64,000 bases of DNA from Streptomyces abyssomicinicus (GTDB lineage Bacteria > Actinomycetota > Actinomycetes > Streptomycetales > Streptomycetaceae), in assembly GCF_008974245.1 (NCBI RefSeq), contig NZ_BBZI01000014.1, positions 124,001 to 188,000 of the forward strand, written 5' to 3'. Both the position numbers and the translations under genes were made by a program. The number at the start of each line of letters is the position of its first letter. Position 1 is the first letter of the stretch. The notes under the pieces are model-generated. The model saw only the letters and a program-made list of their open reading frames with translations. It did no database searches and was not told the DNA's origin. Positions 53,625 through 61,914 of this stretch are shown here, piece by piece.

Positions 53625-54410
53625 ATGCTTGCGGACCAGACCCTCGCCGACCTCGCCGCGGAGCTCGAGCGCGCACACGCCGAACGCGCCGTGCTGCCAC
53701 GCATCACGGCCCGGCACCCCGAGGCGACGGTCGAGGACGCCTACGCGATCCAGGCTCTCTGGCGTGACCGGCGGATCGCGGCCGGCCGCCGCCTCGTCGG
53801 CCGGAAGATCGGCCTGACGTCCAAGGCGATGCAGGCGGCGACGGGCATCACCGAGCCGGACTACGGCGTGATGTTCGACGACACCGTATGGGAGAACGGC
53901 GCGGTCGTGCCGTTCGACGACTTCTCCAACGTGCGGATCGAGGTGGAGCTGGCCTTTCTGCTCAAGGCGCCGTTGGAGGGCCCCCACTGCACGGTCTTCG
54001 ACGTCCTCCGCGCGACGGAGTACGTCGTCCCGGCGCTGGAGATCCTCAACTCGCACCTCGAGCTCGAAGGCCGCACCATCGTCGACACCATCTCCGACAA
54101 CGCCGCGTACGGCGGCCTGGTGCTCGGCGGCAACCCGGTCGCCCCCGAGGCCGTGGACCTGCGCTGGATCTCCGCGCTGCTCTACCGCAACGAGACGATC
54201 GAGGAGACCGGTGTCGCCGCCGGCGTGCTCAACCACCCGGCCACGGGCGTCGCGTGGCTCGCCAACAAGCTCCACCAGCACGGCACCGGCCTGGCCGCCG
54301 GCGAGCTGGTCCTGGCCGGGTCCTTCACCCGCCCGATGTGGGTGTCGCGCGGCGACTCGGTGCTCTGCGACTACGCAACGATGGGAACGATCTCGTGCAG
54401 CTTCCGGTGA
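53625..54410 (+). CDS. 2-Keto-4-pentenoate hydratase (MhpD type)
   Basis: A 261-residue hydratase/decarboxylase of the fumarylacetoacetase-like fold. It adds water to 2-hydroxypenta-2,4-dienoate-type acids in meta-cleavage pathways. Family landmarks are [28 protein letters not shown], the metal ligands in [16 protein letters not shown] (Glu-x-Glu), [13 protein letters not shown] and [15 protein letters not shown] follows AAGGAG, a strong ribosome site. It is coupled to the HpcH aldolase by a GTGA overlap; together they give the classic hydratase-aldolase pair. Confidence 0.9.
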   Translation: MLADQTLADLAAELERAHAERAVLPRITARHPEATVEDAYAIQALWRDRRIAAGRRLVGRKIGLTSKAMQAATGITEPDYGVMFDDTVWENGAVVPFDDFSNVRIEVELAFLLKAPLEGPHCTVFDVLRATEYVVPALEILNSHLELEGRTIVDTISDNAAYGGLVLGGNPVAPEAVDLRWISALLYRNETIEETGVAAGVLNHPATGVAWLANKLHQHGTGLAAGELVLAGSFTRPMWVSRGDSVLCDYATMGTISCSFR

Positions 54411-55201
54411 ACCTCCCCACGACCTTCCGCTCGGCGCTCGCCGCGTCGGACCGCCCCCTGGTCGGCATGTGGGTGTGCAGCGGCAGCCCGCTCGTCGCCG
54501 AGATCTGCGCGGGCAGCGGCCTCGACTGGCTGCTGATCGACATGGAGCACGGGCCCAACCAGCTCGGGTCGGTGCTCGCGCAGCTCCAGGCGGTCGCCGC
54601 CCACCCGGTCAGCCCGCTCGTCCGTGCGCCGGGCCTGCTGCCGGTCATGATCAAGCAGATCCTCGACCTCGGCGCCCAGAACATCCTGATACCGATGATC
54701 GACACCGCGGAGCAGGCCGACGCAGCCGTGCGGGCGGTGCGTTACCCGCCGCGCGGTATCCGCGGGGTCGGGTCGGCGCTTGCGCGGTCGGCCCGCTGGA
54801 ACAGGGTCGACGACTACCTCGCCGAAGCCGACGAGCACGTCTCGCTCTTCGTCCAGATCGAGTCGGTCACCGGCGTGGAGAACGCCGCCGGGATCGCCGC
54901 GGTCGACGGGGTCGACGGCGTCTTCGTCGGGCCGTCCGACCTCGCCGCGTCGATGGGCCTGCTCGGCCGGCAGACCCACCCGGATGTGGTGGCCGCGGTC
55001 CGGCGCGCCTTCGAGGCCGTCCGCGGCGCCGGCAAGCCCGTCGGCGTCAACGCCTTCGACCCGGCCGTCGCGTCGGCCTACCTCGAGGACGGCGCGTCGT
55101 TCGTCCTCGTCGGCGCCGACGTCGCCATGCTCGCCCGAGGCTCCGAGGGCCTGGCCGAGCGGTTCATCGGCGCGCCCGTCCCGGGCGGCGCCGGCAAGTG
55201 A
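54407..55201 (+). CDS. HpcH/HpaI-family aldolase
   Basis: A 264-residue class II pyruvate aldolase, the lower-pathway enzyme that splits 4-hydroxy-2-oxo acids to pyruvate and an aldehyde. It has DWLLIDMEHGPNQLG, LVRAPGLLPVMIKQILDLGA, the metal-binding Glu in FVQIESVTGVEN and Asp in VGPSDLAASMGLLG. The GTG start overlaps the hydratase stop. It is directly downstream of the MhpD-type hydratase and upstream of the SIP flavin reductase. No CoA-acylating aldehyde dehydrogenase follows, so the aldehyde product must be handled elsewhere. Confidence 0.88.
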   Translation: MNLPTTFRSALAASDRPLVGMWVCSGSPLVAEICAGSGLDWLLIDMEHGPNQLGSVLAQLQAVAAHPVSPLVRAPGLLPVMIKQILDLGAQNILIPMIDTAEQADAAVRAVRYPPRGIRGVGSALARSARWNRVDDYLAEADEHVSLFVQIESVTGVENAAGIAAVDGVDGVFVGPSDLAASMGLLGRQTHPDVVAAVRRAFEAVRGAGKPVGVNAFDPAVASAYLEDGASFVLVGADVAMLARGSEGLAERFIGAPVPGGAGK

Positions 55202-55212
55202 AGGAGCACCCC

Positions 55213-56037
55213 TTGTCCCTCCCCCCGAACTCCGACCGTCCCCGACGCGGAGGCCGCCCCGGCGGCCCGCGACGTCCACCGCCGCGCCAGGTCGAGGTCG
55301 TCGACGTCAGGCCGCTGACCCCTCGCACGGTGGCGGTGGTGTTCGCCGGCGAGTCCCTCGCCGGCTTCGCCGAGCCCGCCCCCACGGCGCACATCAAGCT
55401 CTTCCTGCCCGACAGCGAGGGCAACGTCGCGCGGCCGGTGGCCGGCCCGGACGGCCGCCTCGAATGGCCCGATGGCCGGCCGACGATGCGGACGTACACA
55501 CCCCGGCGCTTCGACGCCGGGGCCGGCACCCTCGAGGTCTGGTTCGTCCTGCACGGCGACGGCCCCGCAGCGCGGTGGGCCGCGCGGGCCGAGCCCGGCT
55601 GCCGCGCCGCCATCGGCGGTCCGGGCGGCCGCTTCTCCGTCGACCCGGCGGCGGCCTCCTGGTGGATCGGCGGCGACGAGAGCGCCCTGCCCGCGATCGC
55701 CACGCTGCTGGAAGCGCTGCCGGACGACGTCACCGGGCAGGTGCACCTGGAGGCCGAGGGCGCCGAGGACCGCATCGGCCTGCCGGCACCAGCCGGTGTC
55801 GAGGTGACCTGGCACGACCGGGCGGGCGAGCCGGGCGCCGCCCTCGTCGACGCGCTCCGCCGGGCCGGCCTCGGGGACGACACGCACGTCTGGATCGCCT
55901 GCGAGGCGTCGGCGGTCCGCACGGCCCGGTCGTACCTCCTCGACGACCGGATGCTGCCGCGCCCGCAGGTGACCACGCGTGGCTACTGGCGCGTGGGCGA
56001 GGCCGACCACCCCGACCACGACTTCGGCGAGGACTGA
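55213..56037 (+). CDS. Siderophore-interacting-protein-type flavin reductase (SIP/ViuB)
   Basis: A 274-residue FAD/NAD(P)H reductase of the ViuB/SIP family. Proline/glycine-rich N-terminus, then VEVVDVRPLTPRTVAVVF, the FAD-binding R-x-Y-[ST] motif in MRTYTPRRFDAG, GPGGRFSV, and the SIP C-terminal half WWIGGDESALPAIATLLEAL with TRGYWRVGEADHPDHDFGED. TTG was chosen because AAGGAG sits 6 nt before it; a GTG 15 nt earlier overlaps the aldolase stop. In this operon it could supply reduced flavin or electrons to a catabolic step rather than reduce siderophores, though the metal-uptake locus 2 kb away leaves both open. Confidence 0.8.
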   Translation: MSLPPNSDRPRRGGRPGGPRRPPPRQVEVVDVRPLTPRTVAVVFAGESLAGFAEPAPTAHIKLFLPDSEGNVARPVAGPDGRLEWPDGRPTMRTYTPRRFDAGAGTLEVWFVLHGDGPAARWAARAEPGCRAAIGGPGGRFSVDPAAASWWIGGDESALPAIATLLEALPDDVTGQVHLEAEGAEDRIGLPAPAGVEVTWHDRAGEPGAALVDALRRAGLGDDTHVWIACEASAVRTARSYLLDDRMLPRPQVTTRGYWRVGEADHPDHDFGED

Positions 56038-56162
56038 CGGATGTGCCCGTCGCCGGCCGGCGGGCGACGCCGGCCGGCCTCGCCCGCCGGCTGTGGGACG
56101 GCAACGACCGGTGGAGCCTGGAGCCGGCAGTGCGGTGTCCGCCGACACGTGCTGCCGGCCGC

Positions 56163-56600
56163 CTACGAGGCCCACTCCGGGGTGTCCTCGGGGAAGATCG
56201 ATGCCCAGTAGTGGGGCAACGCCTCCCGCAACGTCACCCAGCGCACGGTGGTGGGGTCCGAGGCGCCGGGGACCGCGACCAGGACGTCGGGGCCGTGGCC
56301 GGCCAGACGCTCCCGGCAGACCCCGCAAGGGCTCAGCACCAGGAAACGTCCCTCCTCCGTCCGGTGCAGACAGAGCGAGGCGACCACCGCGCGGTCCAGC
56401 CGGAAGGCGGCGCAGTAGGGCTCGGCCTCGTGGCACAGCTCGACACTGGAGTTCGCGAAGTCGGGACTCGTGCCCGTGAGGATCGTCCCGTCGTCCAGCA
56501 GCACCGCGGCCGCGCCCCGTGAGGGGTCGTCGGGGAAGCGGGTCTCTATGAGGTTCCGGCAGGCCGCGATCGTCGCGTCCAACAGCTGATTCCGTTCCAT
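56163..56600 (-). CDS. Cytidine/blasticidin-S-type deaminase
   Basis: A 145-residue zinc deaminase. The zinc/catalytic motifs are ELCHEAEPYCAA (C/H-x-E with the proton-shuttle Glu) and SPCGVCRERLAGHGPD (PCxxC). The end VRWVTLREALPHYW resembles blasticidin-S deaminase as much as Cdd. It probably deaminates cytidine or a nucleoside analogue. It reads leftwards towards the catabolic operon, with 125 bp between stops. A separate gene for salvage or resistance; nothing links it to its neighbours. Confidence 0.82.
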   Translation of the reverse strand: MERNQLLDATIAACRNLIETRFPDDPSRGAAAVLLDDGTILTGTSPDFANSSVELCHEAEPYCAAFRLDRAVVASLCLHRTEEGRFLVLSPCGVCRERLAGHGPDVLVAVPGASDPTTVRWVTLREALPHYWASIFPEDTPEWAS

Positions 56601-56665
56601 GGGCGCACAGTAGGCCCTTCGGGCGCATCGCCCGGCGGGGGACCGGGCGGTCGAGCCGTGGTGGC

Positions 56666-56860
56666 TCAGACGTCGACCCGTGTCCAGGTGTCGCCGCCGC
56701 GGAGCCAGAGGACGCCGTCGCGGCCCTGGACGCAGCGCATGCCCGCCGGCTCGGGCAGGCGCAGCTTCTCCTGGGCGGTGATCACCCAGGCGCCGTCGGC
56801 GAACTCCGCGCGACTCAGCGGGACGTCGGGACGGTTGTGGAACCGGTGGGTGAGGAGCAT
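56666..56860 (-). CDS. Small hypothetical protein, 64 aa
   Basis: A 64-residue frame starting MLLTHRFHNRPDVPLSRAEF and ending GVLWLRGGDTWTRVDV, with alternating hydrophobic and charged residues that suggest a small beta-rich fold. Two cysteine-free halves flank MRCVQGRDG. The ATG has no strong ribosome site; a GTG 15 nt upstream is an alternative. It lies between the deaminase and the divergent inhibitor gene. Not recognised, and only moderately likely to be real. Confidence 0.45.
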   Translation of the reverse strand: MLLTHRFHNRPDVPLSRAEFADGAWVITAQEKLRLPEPAGMRCVQGRDGVLWLRGGDTWTRVDV

Positions 56861-56963
56861 CCGGGTGCCGCGGACGGGCCGGAGGGTGGCCGATGTACCA
56901 CCTTGTCGGGTGGCGTCCGCTGCGCGATGTTGAGGGAACACCCGGAGGAGTGAGCGGAGGAAC

Positions 56964-57392
56964 ATGAAGAAGAGACTCGGAGTTCTGTCGGCCGCGGTGC
57001 TCGCGGCGACCGCCGCGTCCGTCCTCCCGGCGGCCGCCGCCCCTGCCTCCGTGCCGTCCGGGGCCTCGGCCGGCGCCGCGTCGCCGACGAACCTCGTCAT
57101 CACCAAGACCGGCACGAGCTGGAGCGGCCCCGCCGTCGAACAGGTCACCCTCCTGTGCGAACCGACCGGAGGGAGCCACCCCACGGCCGAGGACGCCTGC
57201 ACGAAACTCGCCGCCGTCGGGGGGCAGTTCGACAAGCTCCCGCACGCCACGGGCATCGCCTGCCCGCCCGTCTGGATGCCCGTCACCGTCACCGTGACCG
57301 GTACCTGGCGCCTCCAGCCGGTCGACTTCACCAGGACGTACTCCAGCGACTGCGTGGCCTCCACCGCCAGCAACTACGTCTTCCGCTTCTGA
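56964..57392 (+). CDS. Subtilisin inhibitor-like (SSI-family) secreted protein
   Basis: A 142-residue exported serine-protease inhibitor. A signal peptide (MKKRLGVLSAAVLAATAAS ending PAAAAPA) leads to the SSI fold with four cysteines in the normal order: VTLLCEPTGG, EDACTKLAAVGG, GIACPPVW and SSDCVAST. In SSI the reactive loop reads C-P-M-V-Y-D-P, cut after Met (P1). Here it is C-P-P-V-W-M-P, so P1 is Pro, very unusual. Ribosome site GGAGG precedes ATG. The protein is acidic-neutral and ends VFRF. It may target prolyl-cleaving proteases or be non-inhibitory. Confidence 0.88.
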   Translation: MKKRLGVLSAAVLAATAASVLPAAAAPASVPSGASAGAASPTNLVITKTGTSWSGPAVEQVTLLCEPTGGSHPTAEDACTKLAAVGGQFDKLPHATGIACPPVWMPVTVTVTGTWRLQPVDFTRTYSSDCVASTASNYVFRF

Positions 57393-57396
57393 CCCG

Positions 57397-57420
57397 GGGC
57401 CGGGCCGCCCGGCCCGGCCC
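57397..57420. terminator. Terminator between convergent SSI and kinase genes
   Basis: GGGCCGGGCC pairs perfectly with GGCCCGGCCC across a 4-nt loop, 5 bp after the SSI stop. GC-only stem without a U-run on the plus strand. Confidence 0.7.
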
Positions 57421-57517
57421 GCACTTCTCCGCCGGCCGGGGCGGGCGCCGGCCCTGGCACCCATGCGCCGTCCGGTGCCCCGGCGGGTGACGAGCACTCG
57501 GGTGTGGTCCTCGGGGC

Positions 57518-58462
57518 TCAGGCCGTGGCCCGGGAGGCGGCGGGGAAGGTGAGGGTCCTGTGCACGGTGACGGGGTACCCCAGGTCGGCGCAGGCGCGTG
57601 CCGCCGCCGCTGCGCGGTGGGGATACGAGGGGTCCGTCGCGTCCAGCAGAACTCCCACTGTGGTGCCGCTGTGCCCGACGGCGACCCCCAGCCCGCCGAC
57701 CTCCCGGCAGATCTCCCGCATGGGCCGCAGCGACGCCTTGGGGCGCAGCTCCTGGTTCATCCGGGCGCTCAGCGTGGACACCCTGCCGACCTCCGCCAGG
57801 TCGTGACGGCGGACGGCCGCCGTGAGGCGGGACAGCAGGAGGGCGTAGCGGTGCCGGTCCGCGAGGGTGAAGGGTTTGGGCAGCCGGTTGAAGGCGACGG
57901 TGTCGACCGAGCCTCCCTCGTCGATCCCCACGATCCCCATGGCGGGGAGGGATCCGAGGACCGACCGCAGTCGGACGGTGCGGTGGTGGAAGGCGACGAT
58001 CGCCGGGTAGAGCACGCCGTCGGTGGGTTCGATGCGCGCCAGCAGCCGCTCCATCCGGGCCGGAGGCATCGGGCTTTTCACGGCCCGGCCCACCGCCCGT
58101 GCCGTCGCGACCAGGTCCGCGGACGAACTGGCCAGTCCCTTGCCCTCGGGAATCATGCTGTGGACGGTCAGCAGTCCGCCGATGGACGGTGACGACTCCG
58201 CCAGGACCATCCGGGCGAGCCGGAGCGCCTTCGACTTGCCGGCGGGGCGGACCGTCACGTCCGTGGCCTGCGGGTCCGGACGGAAGGTGGCCATGCTCCA
58301 GAGGGCCACGGGGAGTGTCACCAGGAAGTCCCCGTCCTCCTCGGGCAGTGCGCCCTGCAGCAGTTCACCGAACGTCCCGAACGCGGTTCCCGTCCCCGTG
58401 GACGGCGCCCCCGGCCGTGGTGGCCGAAGTCCTCGCACGGCTGCCGTCCGACGTGGCGTCAC
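57518..58462 (-). CDS. GHMP kinase, PduX-like (amino-acid hydroxyl kinase)
   Basis: A 314-residue GHMP-fold kinase. FGTFGELLQGALPEEDGDF resembles the N-terminal motif of PduX (L-threonine kinase), and the phosphate-binding loop is IPEGKGLASSSADLVATARA. GGLGVAVGHSGTTVGVLLD is motif 3. PduX phosphorylates L-threonine; a serine- or threonine-like hydroxyl is the likely substrate here. The GTG start has GGAGAGGA 7 nt upstream. It is divergent from the fold-II PLP gene, and a Zur-box-like palindrome overlaps its promoter. It probably makes the O-phospho-amino acid used by that PLP enzyme. Confidence 0.85.
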   Translation of the reverse strand: MTPRRTAAVRGLRPPRPGAPSTGTGTAFGTFGELLQGALPEEDGDFLVTLPVALWSMATFRPDPQATDVTVRPAGKSKALRLARMVLAESSPSIGGLLTVHSMIPEGKGLASSSADLVATARAVGRAVKSPMPPARMERLLARIEPTDGVLYPAIVAFHHRTVRLRSVLGSLPAMGIVGIDEGGSVDTVAFNRLPKPFTLADRHRYALLLSRLTAAVRRHDLAEVGRVSTLSARMNQELRPKASLRPMREICREVGGLGVAVGHSGTTVGVLLDATDPSYPHRAAAAARACADLGYPVTVHRTLTFPAASRATA

Positions 58463-58531
58463 GGGATTCCTCTCCGGCGGGTGCCCCGTCCGCCGCCGCG
58501 TCGGCGGCCCGGAGCGGGAAGGTCACCGCCG

Positions 58532-58560
58532 AGGCTAGGCGACGTTATCCGTCTTGACAA
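58532..58560 (-). promoter_or_regulatory. Promoter of the GHMP kinase gene
   Basis: On the minus strand TTGTCA, a 17-bp spacer and TAGCCT form a good vegetative promoter. The Zur-like box covers the -35, so a bound repressor would block it. Confidence 0.62.
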
Positions 58561-58569
58561 TCATTTTCA
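58555..58569. promoter_or_regulatory. Zur-box-like palindrome
   Basis: TGACAATCATTTTCA matches the Streptomyces Zur box TGAAAATGATTTTCA at 13 of 15 positions; the differences are one arm base and the centre. It lies between the divergent kinase and PLP genes and can control both. A TTGACA also starts one base before it on the plus strand. It does not resemble the DmdR iron box. Confidence 0.72.
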
Positions 58570-58666
58570 TTCAGTGTGATGCTCGCGGCTCGGGCCGCCC
58601 GGCCCGTACCGGTGCGTTCCGGTGCGAACGGGGCCTGGGAGCAGCCCACTTGACGGGGAGACGGAC

Positions 58667-59668
58667 GTGCACGAACACATAGCAGAGGCAGTGAAGGAAC
58701 CCGATCTGATCGCGCTGGAGGTGGGTCTGGCCTGTCTCCGGTTCGAGACGATGAAGGTCTACTCGGCTCTCGGGGCGGTCCGCCACCTCCTCGAGACCGG
58801 CCAGGTGGAGCCCGGTGACACACTGGTCGACAGCTCGAGCGGCATCTACGCGCACGCCCTGGCGCTGGCCTGTCACCGGTACGGGATGAAGTGCCACATC
58901 GTCGGCTCGACGACCGTCGACCGGACGCTGCGGGTCCAGCTCGACATCCTGGGCGTCACGCTGGAACAGGTGCGGCCGTCGAAGGACCTGCGGCTGGACC
59001 AGGAGGCCAGGGTCCGCCGCGTCGCCGAGATCCTCGCGGAGAACCCCTCCCACCACTGGATGCGGCAGTACCACGACAGCATCCACTACCACGGCTACCG
59101 CGAGGTCGCCGAGACCGTCGGCCACGAGATGCCCGACGGGCCGCTGACCGTGGTGGGCGGCGTGGGTTCCGGGGCCTCGACCGGCGCGCTCGCCACCTAT
59201 CTGCGCGAGGCCGGCAGAGACGTGTCCCTCGTCGGCGTGCAGCCCTTCGGGAGCGTCACCTTCGGGTCGGAGAAGGTCGCGGACCCGGACATGATCATCG
59301 CGGGCATCGGCAGCGCCATCGAGTTCCGCAACGTCCGGCACGACCTGTACGACCGCGTCCACTGGGTGGACTTCGGCCACGCCCGGTCGGGCGCCGTCGG
59401 CCTCCTGCGCTCCACCGGCATCTTCGCGGGGCTCTCCTCGGGGGCCGCCTACCTGGCCGCGCAGTGGGAGCGCCGGCGGGATCCCTCCTGCGGGTACCTC
59501 TTCATCGCCGCCGACACCGGCCACCGCTATGCCGAGAGCGCCTTCGCGCGGTACGCCGACGCCGAGGACGTCGAGCTGCTGAAGCCGCACGAGGTCGCCT
59601 CGCCCGACGAGCTGCGGCTCCCCTGGTCGACCGGTGCCTGGCCCCTCCCGCGAGCGACCCGTGACTGA
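58667..59668 (+). CDS. Fold-type II PLP enzyme, cysteine synthase/SbnA-like
   Basis: A 333-residue enzyme of the CysK/SbnA fold, which performs beta-replacement on O-phospho- or O-acetyl-serine. The Schiff-base Lys30 is in RFETMKVYSALG. The Asn-loop, normally S-G-N-x-G, reads SSSGIYAHALALA, so the Asn that holds the PLP ring is Ile. The phosphate loop is GVGSGASTGALA, and the closing motif GLSSGAAYLAAQ matches the family. GTG follows GGGGAGAC. It overlaps DUF364 by 8 nt. With a kinase next door it likely builds a 2,3-diamino acid or a similar chelator unit. Confidence 0.82.
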   Translation: MHEHIAEAVKEPDLIALEVGLACLRFETMKVYSALGAVRHLLETGQVEPGDTLVDSSSGIYAHALALACHRYGMKCHIVGSTTVDRTLRVQLDILGVTLEQVRPSKDLRLDQEARVRRVAEILAENPSHHWMRQYHDSIHYHGYREVAETVGHEMPDGPLTVVGGVGSGASTGALATYLREAGRDVSLVGVQPFGSVTFGSEKVADPDMIIAGIGSAIEFRNVRHDLYDRVHWVDFGHARSGAVGLLRSTGIFAGLSSGAAYLAAQWERRRDPSCGYLFIAADTGHRYAESAFARYADAEDVELLKPHEVASPDELRLPWSTGAWPLPRATRD

Positions 59669-60587
59669 CGCCGACGCCGACGTCGCTGTCGCCGCTGCCG
59701 CTGCCGCCTCCGCGACACCACCCCTCACCGAAAGTGCCGAGATGCGACACCCCGAGCCGCGCACCGTCGCGGAACTGACCGACGACGTACTGGCGGGCGA
59801 CCACGGCCCCGAGCCGGGCGGACTGTCCGTCACCAGCGCCTTCTGGCTGTACCACACCACCCGCCTGGCCGGCGGCGAGGTCACCTACCACAACCACTAC
59901 CTGGTGCTCCGGGTCGGACACTCCTTCGGGGCCTGCTCCTTCGAGGCCGGCGAACTCGGCCCCGAGTTCTGCCAGGACGCGTCGGGCCACACCCTGGACA
60001 CGCTGCTCCGCCACGAGTCGGCGCCCGTCCGGGTCGCCGCCCTCGACGCCTACCTCTCCCGGGTGCGACCGCACCGGGAGGCCGCCGAGGCCGAGCGGGT
60101 GACGCTGCCGCCGGGCTCCCCCGACGTCCGGGCCCGGGCCCGCGACGCCGCGATCGCGGAGTGCCTGGACATCGCGCCGGGCGCCAAGGTGGCCCTCATC
60201 GGCGTGGTCAACCCGCTGGTCGCCGCGATACGCGACCGGGGAGGCGTCTGCCTGCCCTGTGACCTGAACCTGCGCACCACCCAGTGGGGCGAGCCGGTCA
60301 CCGACGACATGACCGAGGTGCTCCAGGAGGCGGACGCCGTCGTCGCCACCGGAATGACACTGAGCAACGGCACGTTCGGACTCATCCTGCAGCACTGCCG
60401 CGAGCGGGGGGTCCCGCTGATCGTGTACGCGCAGACCGGAAGCGCCGTGGCCCGTGCCTTCCTCGGCGCGGGCGTCACCGCGCTGAACGCCGAACCGTTC
60501 CCCTTCTCGCAGTTCAGCGCCGACCCGACCGTCATGTACCGCTACCGCGCCGTCGCGCGGGTGGGCGCCGGCGGGACGGGCGGGTGA
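59661..60587 (+). CDS. DUF364/DUF4213 Rossmann-like putative heavy-metal chelation protein
   Basis: A 308-residue soluble protein. An Ala-rich N-terminus precedes the DUF4213-like enolase-N half (SVTSAFWLYHTTRLAGGEV then YHNHYLVLR). The DUF364 Rossmann half follows (KVALIGVVNPLVAAIRDRGG; EADAVVATGMTLSNGTFGLI; FLGAGVTALNAEPFPFSQF). This family is named for a presumed metal-chelation role from structure and gene context. The GTG start overlaps the PLP gene, and its stop overlaps MFS (GTGA). It may finish the metallophore or insert/bind metal; the reaction is not known. Confidence 0.8.
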   Translation: MTDADADVAVAAAAAASATPPLTESAEMRHPEPRTVAELTDDVLAGDHGPEPGGLSVTSAFWLYHTTRLAGGEVTYHNHYLVLRVGHSFGACSFEAGELGPEFCQDASGHTLDTLLRHESAPVRVAALDAYLSRVRPHREAAEAERVTLPPGSPDVRARARDAAIAECLDIAPGAKVALIGVVNPLVAAIRDRGGVCLPCDLNLRTTQWGEPVTDDMTEVLQEADAVVATGMTLSNGTFGLILQHCRERGVPLIVYAQTGSAVARAFLGAGVTALNAEPFPFSQFSADPTVMYRYRAVARVGAGGTGG

Positions 60588-61855
60588 GCGTGGACCCCCG
60601 GCGGACCGTGGCCCACGGCGGTGCCGCCGGAGACGGGGAGCCCCTGCCGGGCGATCTGCGGATGTCCCGGACCCTGTGGCCGGTACTCCTGGCCTCGATG
60701 GTCAGCCTTCTGCCGTTCACCGTCTTCAGCACCTACCTGGTGCCGATCGCCCGCGAGGCGGACACCGGCGTGGCGGCCATGGGCGGTCTGCGCGGCCTGG
60801 GAGGCATCGCCGCCCTGCTGGTCGGGACGGGGCTGGCCCCCTTCATGGACCGGGTGCGCAGGGAGTGGGCGGCGGCCGGCGGACTCGCCGCGCTGGGCCT
60901 GTCCTCCGCCCTGGGCGCGAGCGGAGACCTCGTCCTGCTCGCCGCGTTCTGCCTGCTGGCCGGCGCCGCCACCGCCGTGCTGAACCCGGCCCTCACCGCT
61001 GCCGCCGCCGACCGTTTCGACGGCCGGGCGGCCGGGCGGGCGGCGACCCTCGTCACCGCGACGCAGTCGATGACCGCCATGCTCGCCGCCCCCGTCATCG
61101 CCCTGCCCGCGCTCCTGTGGGGATGGGAGGGCGACCTCCTCGCCGTCACCGTGCTCTGCGCCCTGCCGGCGCTCGTCCTCTACCGGCAGGGCCGTGACGG
61201 GGCGGTCGCTCCCGCCGGCGACGGACCGCGGCCGCGTTACCTGACGTCGTTCCGGGCGCTGGCCACGCGCCGTGGCGTTCTGCCGCTGCTGCTCGTGTCC
61301 GTGCTCCGCACCGCGGTGTTCATGGGCTACCTCTCCTACCTGGCGGTCTACTACGACGACCGCTTCCGGCTCGGCCCCGGTCTCTTCGCGTTCGTCTGGA
61401 CGCTCAGCGGCGCGTCGTTCTTCGTGAGCAACCTCCTCACCGGGCGGATCACCAATGCCGCCAGGCCCGGGCTCAGTACCGAACGGCTGCTGGTGGCCGG
61501 GCTGGCGGCGGCCCTGGTGTCGGTGGCCGGCTTCTACTTCACCACCTGGCTGCCGATGGCGCTGGTGATGACGTCCCTGCACGCCGCCAGTCACGCGGTC
61601 GTGGCGGCGTGCGCGGTGAGCCTCCTGGTCCGCGGCTGCGGTCCGCTGCGCGGTGCGGCCCTGAGCCTCAACGCGGCCGGGCAGAGCCTCGGCGTGTTCG
61701 CCGGCGCGGCGCTCGGCGGGGTGGGCCTCGGCCTGGCCGGATATCCCGGCATGGCCGTGGCCTTCGGCTCCCTCGTCGTCGTCGCCCTGGGGGCGGCACT
61801 CCTCGTGCTCCGCGCGCACCCGGGCGGGAAGGGCGACGCGCCCGAAACGGCGTGA
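60584..61855 (+). CDS. MFS transporter of the metal locus
   Basis: A 423-residue 12-helix major facilitator, starting LWPVLLASMVSLLPFTVFST after a 30-residue soluble N-terminus. A charged loop between helices 2 and 3 (FMDRVRREWAAA) and a longer central loop around residue 205 divide the two bundles. The GTG start overlaps the DUF364 stop. Its location between biosynthetic-type genes and a FecCD importer suggests it exports the small molecule made by the locus. Direction and substrate are inference. Confidence 0.83.
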   Translation: MSVDPRRTVAHGGAAGDGEPLPGDLRMSRTLWPVLLASMVSLLPFTVFSTYLVPIAREADTGVAAMGGLRGLGGIAALLVGTGLAPFMDRVRREWAAAGGLAALGLSSALGASGDLVLLAAFCLLAGAATAVLNPALTAAAADRFDGRAAGRAATLVTATQSMTAMLAAPVIALPALLWGWEGDLLAVTVLCALPALVLYRQGRDGAVAPAGDGPRPRYLTSFRALATRRGVLPLLLVSVLRTAVFMGYLSYLAVYYDDRFRLGPGLFAFVWTLSGASFFVSNLLTGRITNAARPGLSTERLLVAGLAAALVSVAGFYFTTWLPMALVMTSLHAASHAVVAACAVSLLVRGCGPLRGAALSLNAAGQSLGVFAGAALGGVGLGLAGYPGMAVAFGSLVVVALGAALLVLRAHPGGKGDAPETA

Positions 61856-61914
61856 CCGCCGTGCCCCCGCCGCATCAGCCCGACCGAGTGAACCGAGTGG
61901 AAGGTCCCGTAGGC

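Noticed and set aside
38187-56037. Secondary-metabolite biosynthetic cluster
   Set aside because: Hydroxylases, hydratase, aldolases and an importer fit catabolism. No PKS, NRPS, terpene or RiPP core genes are present.
58530-58575. DmdR-type iron box controlling the metal locus
   Set aside because: The palindrome lacks the TTAGGTTAGGC-like half-sites of iron boxes and fits the Zur consensus much better.
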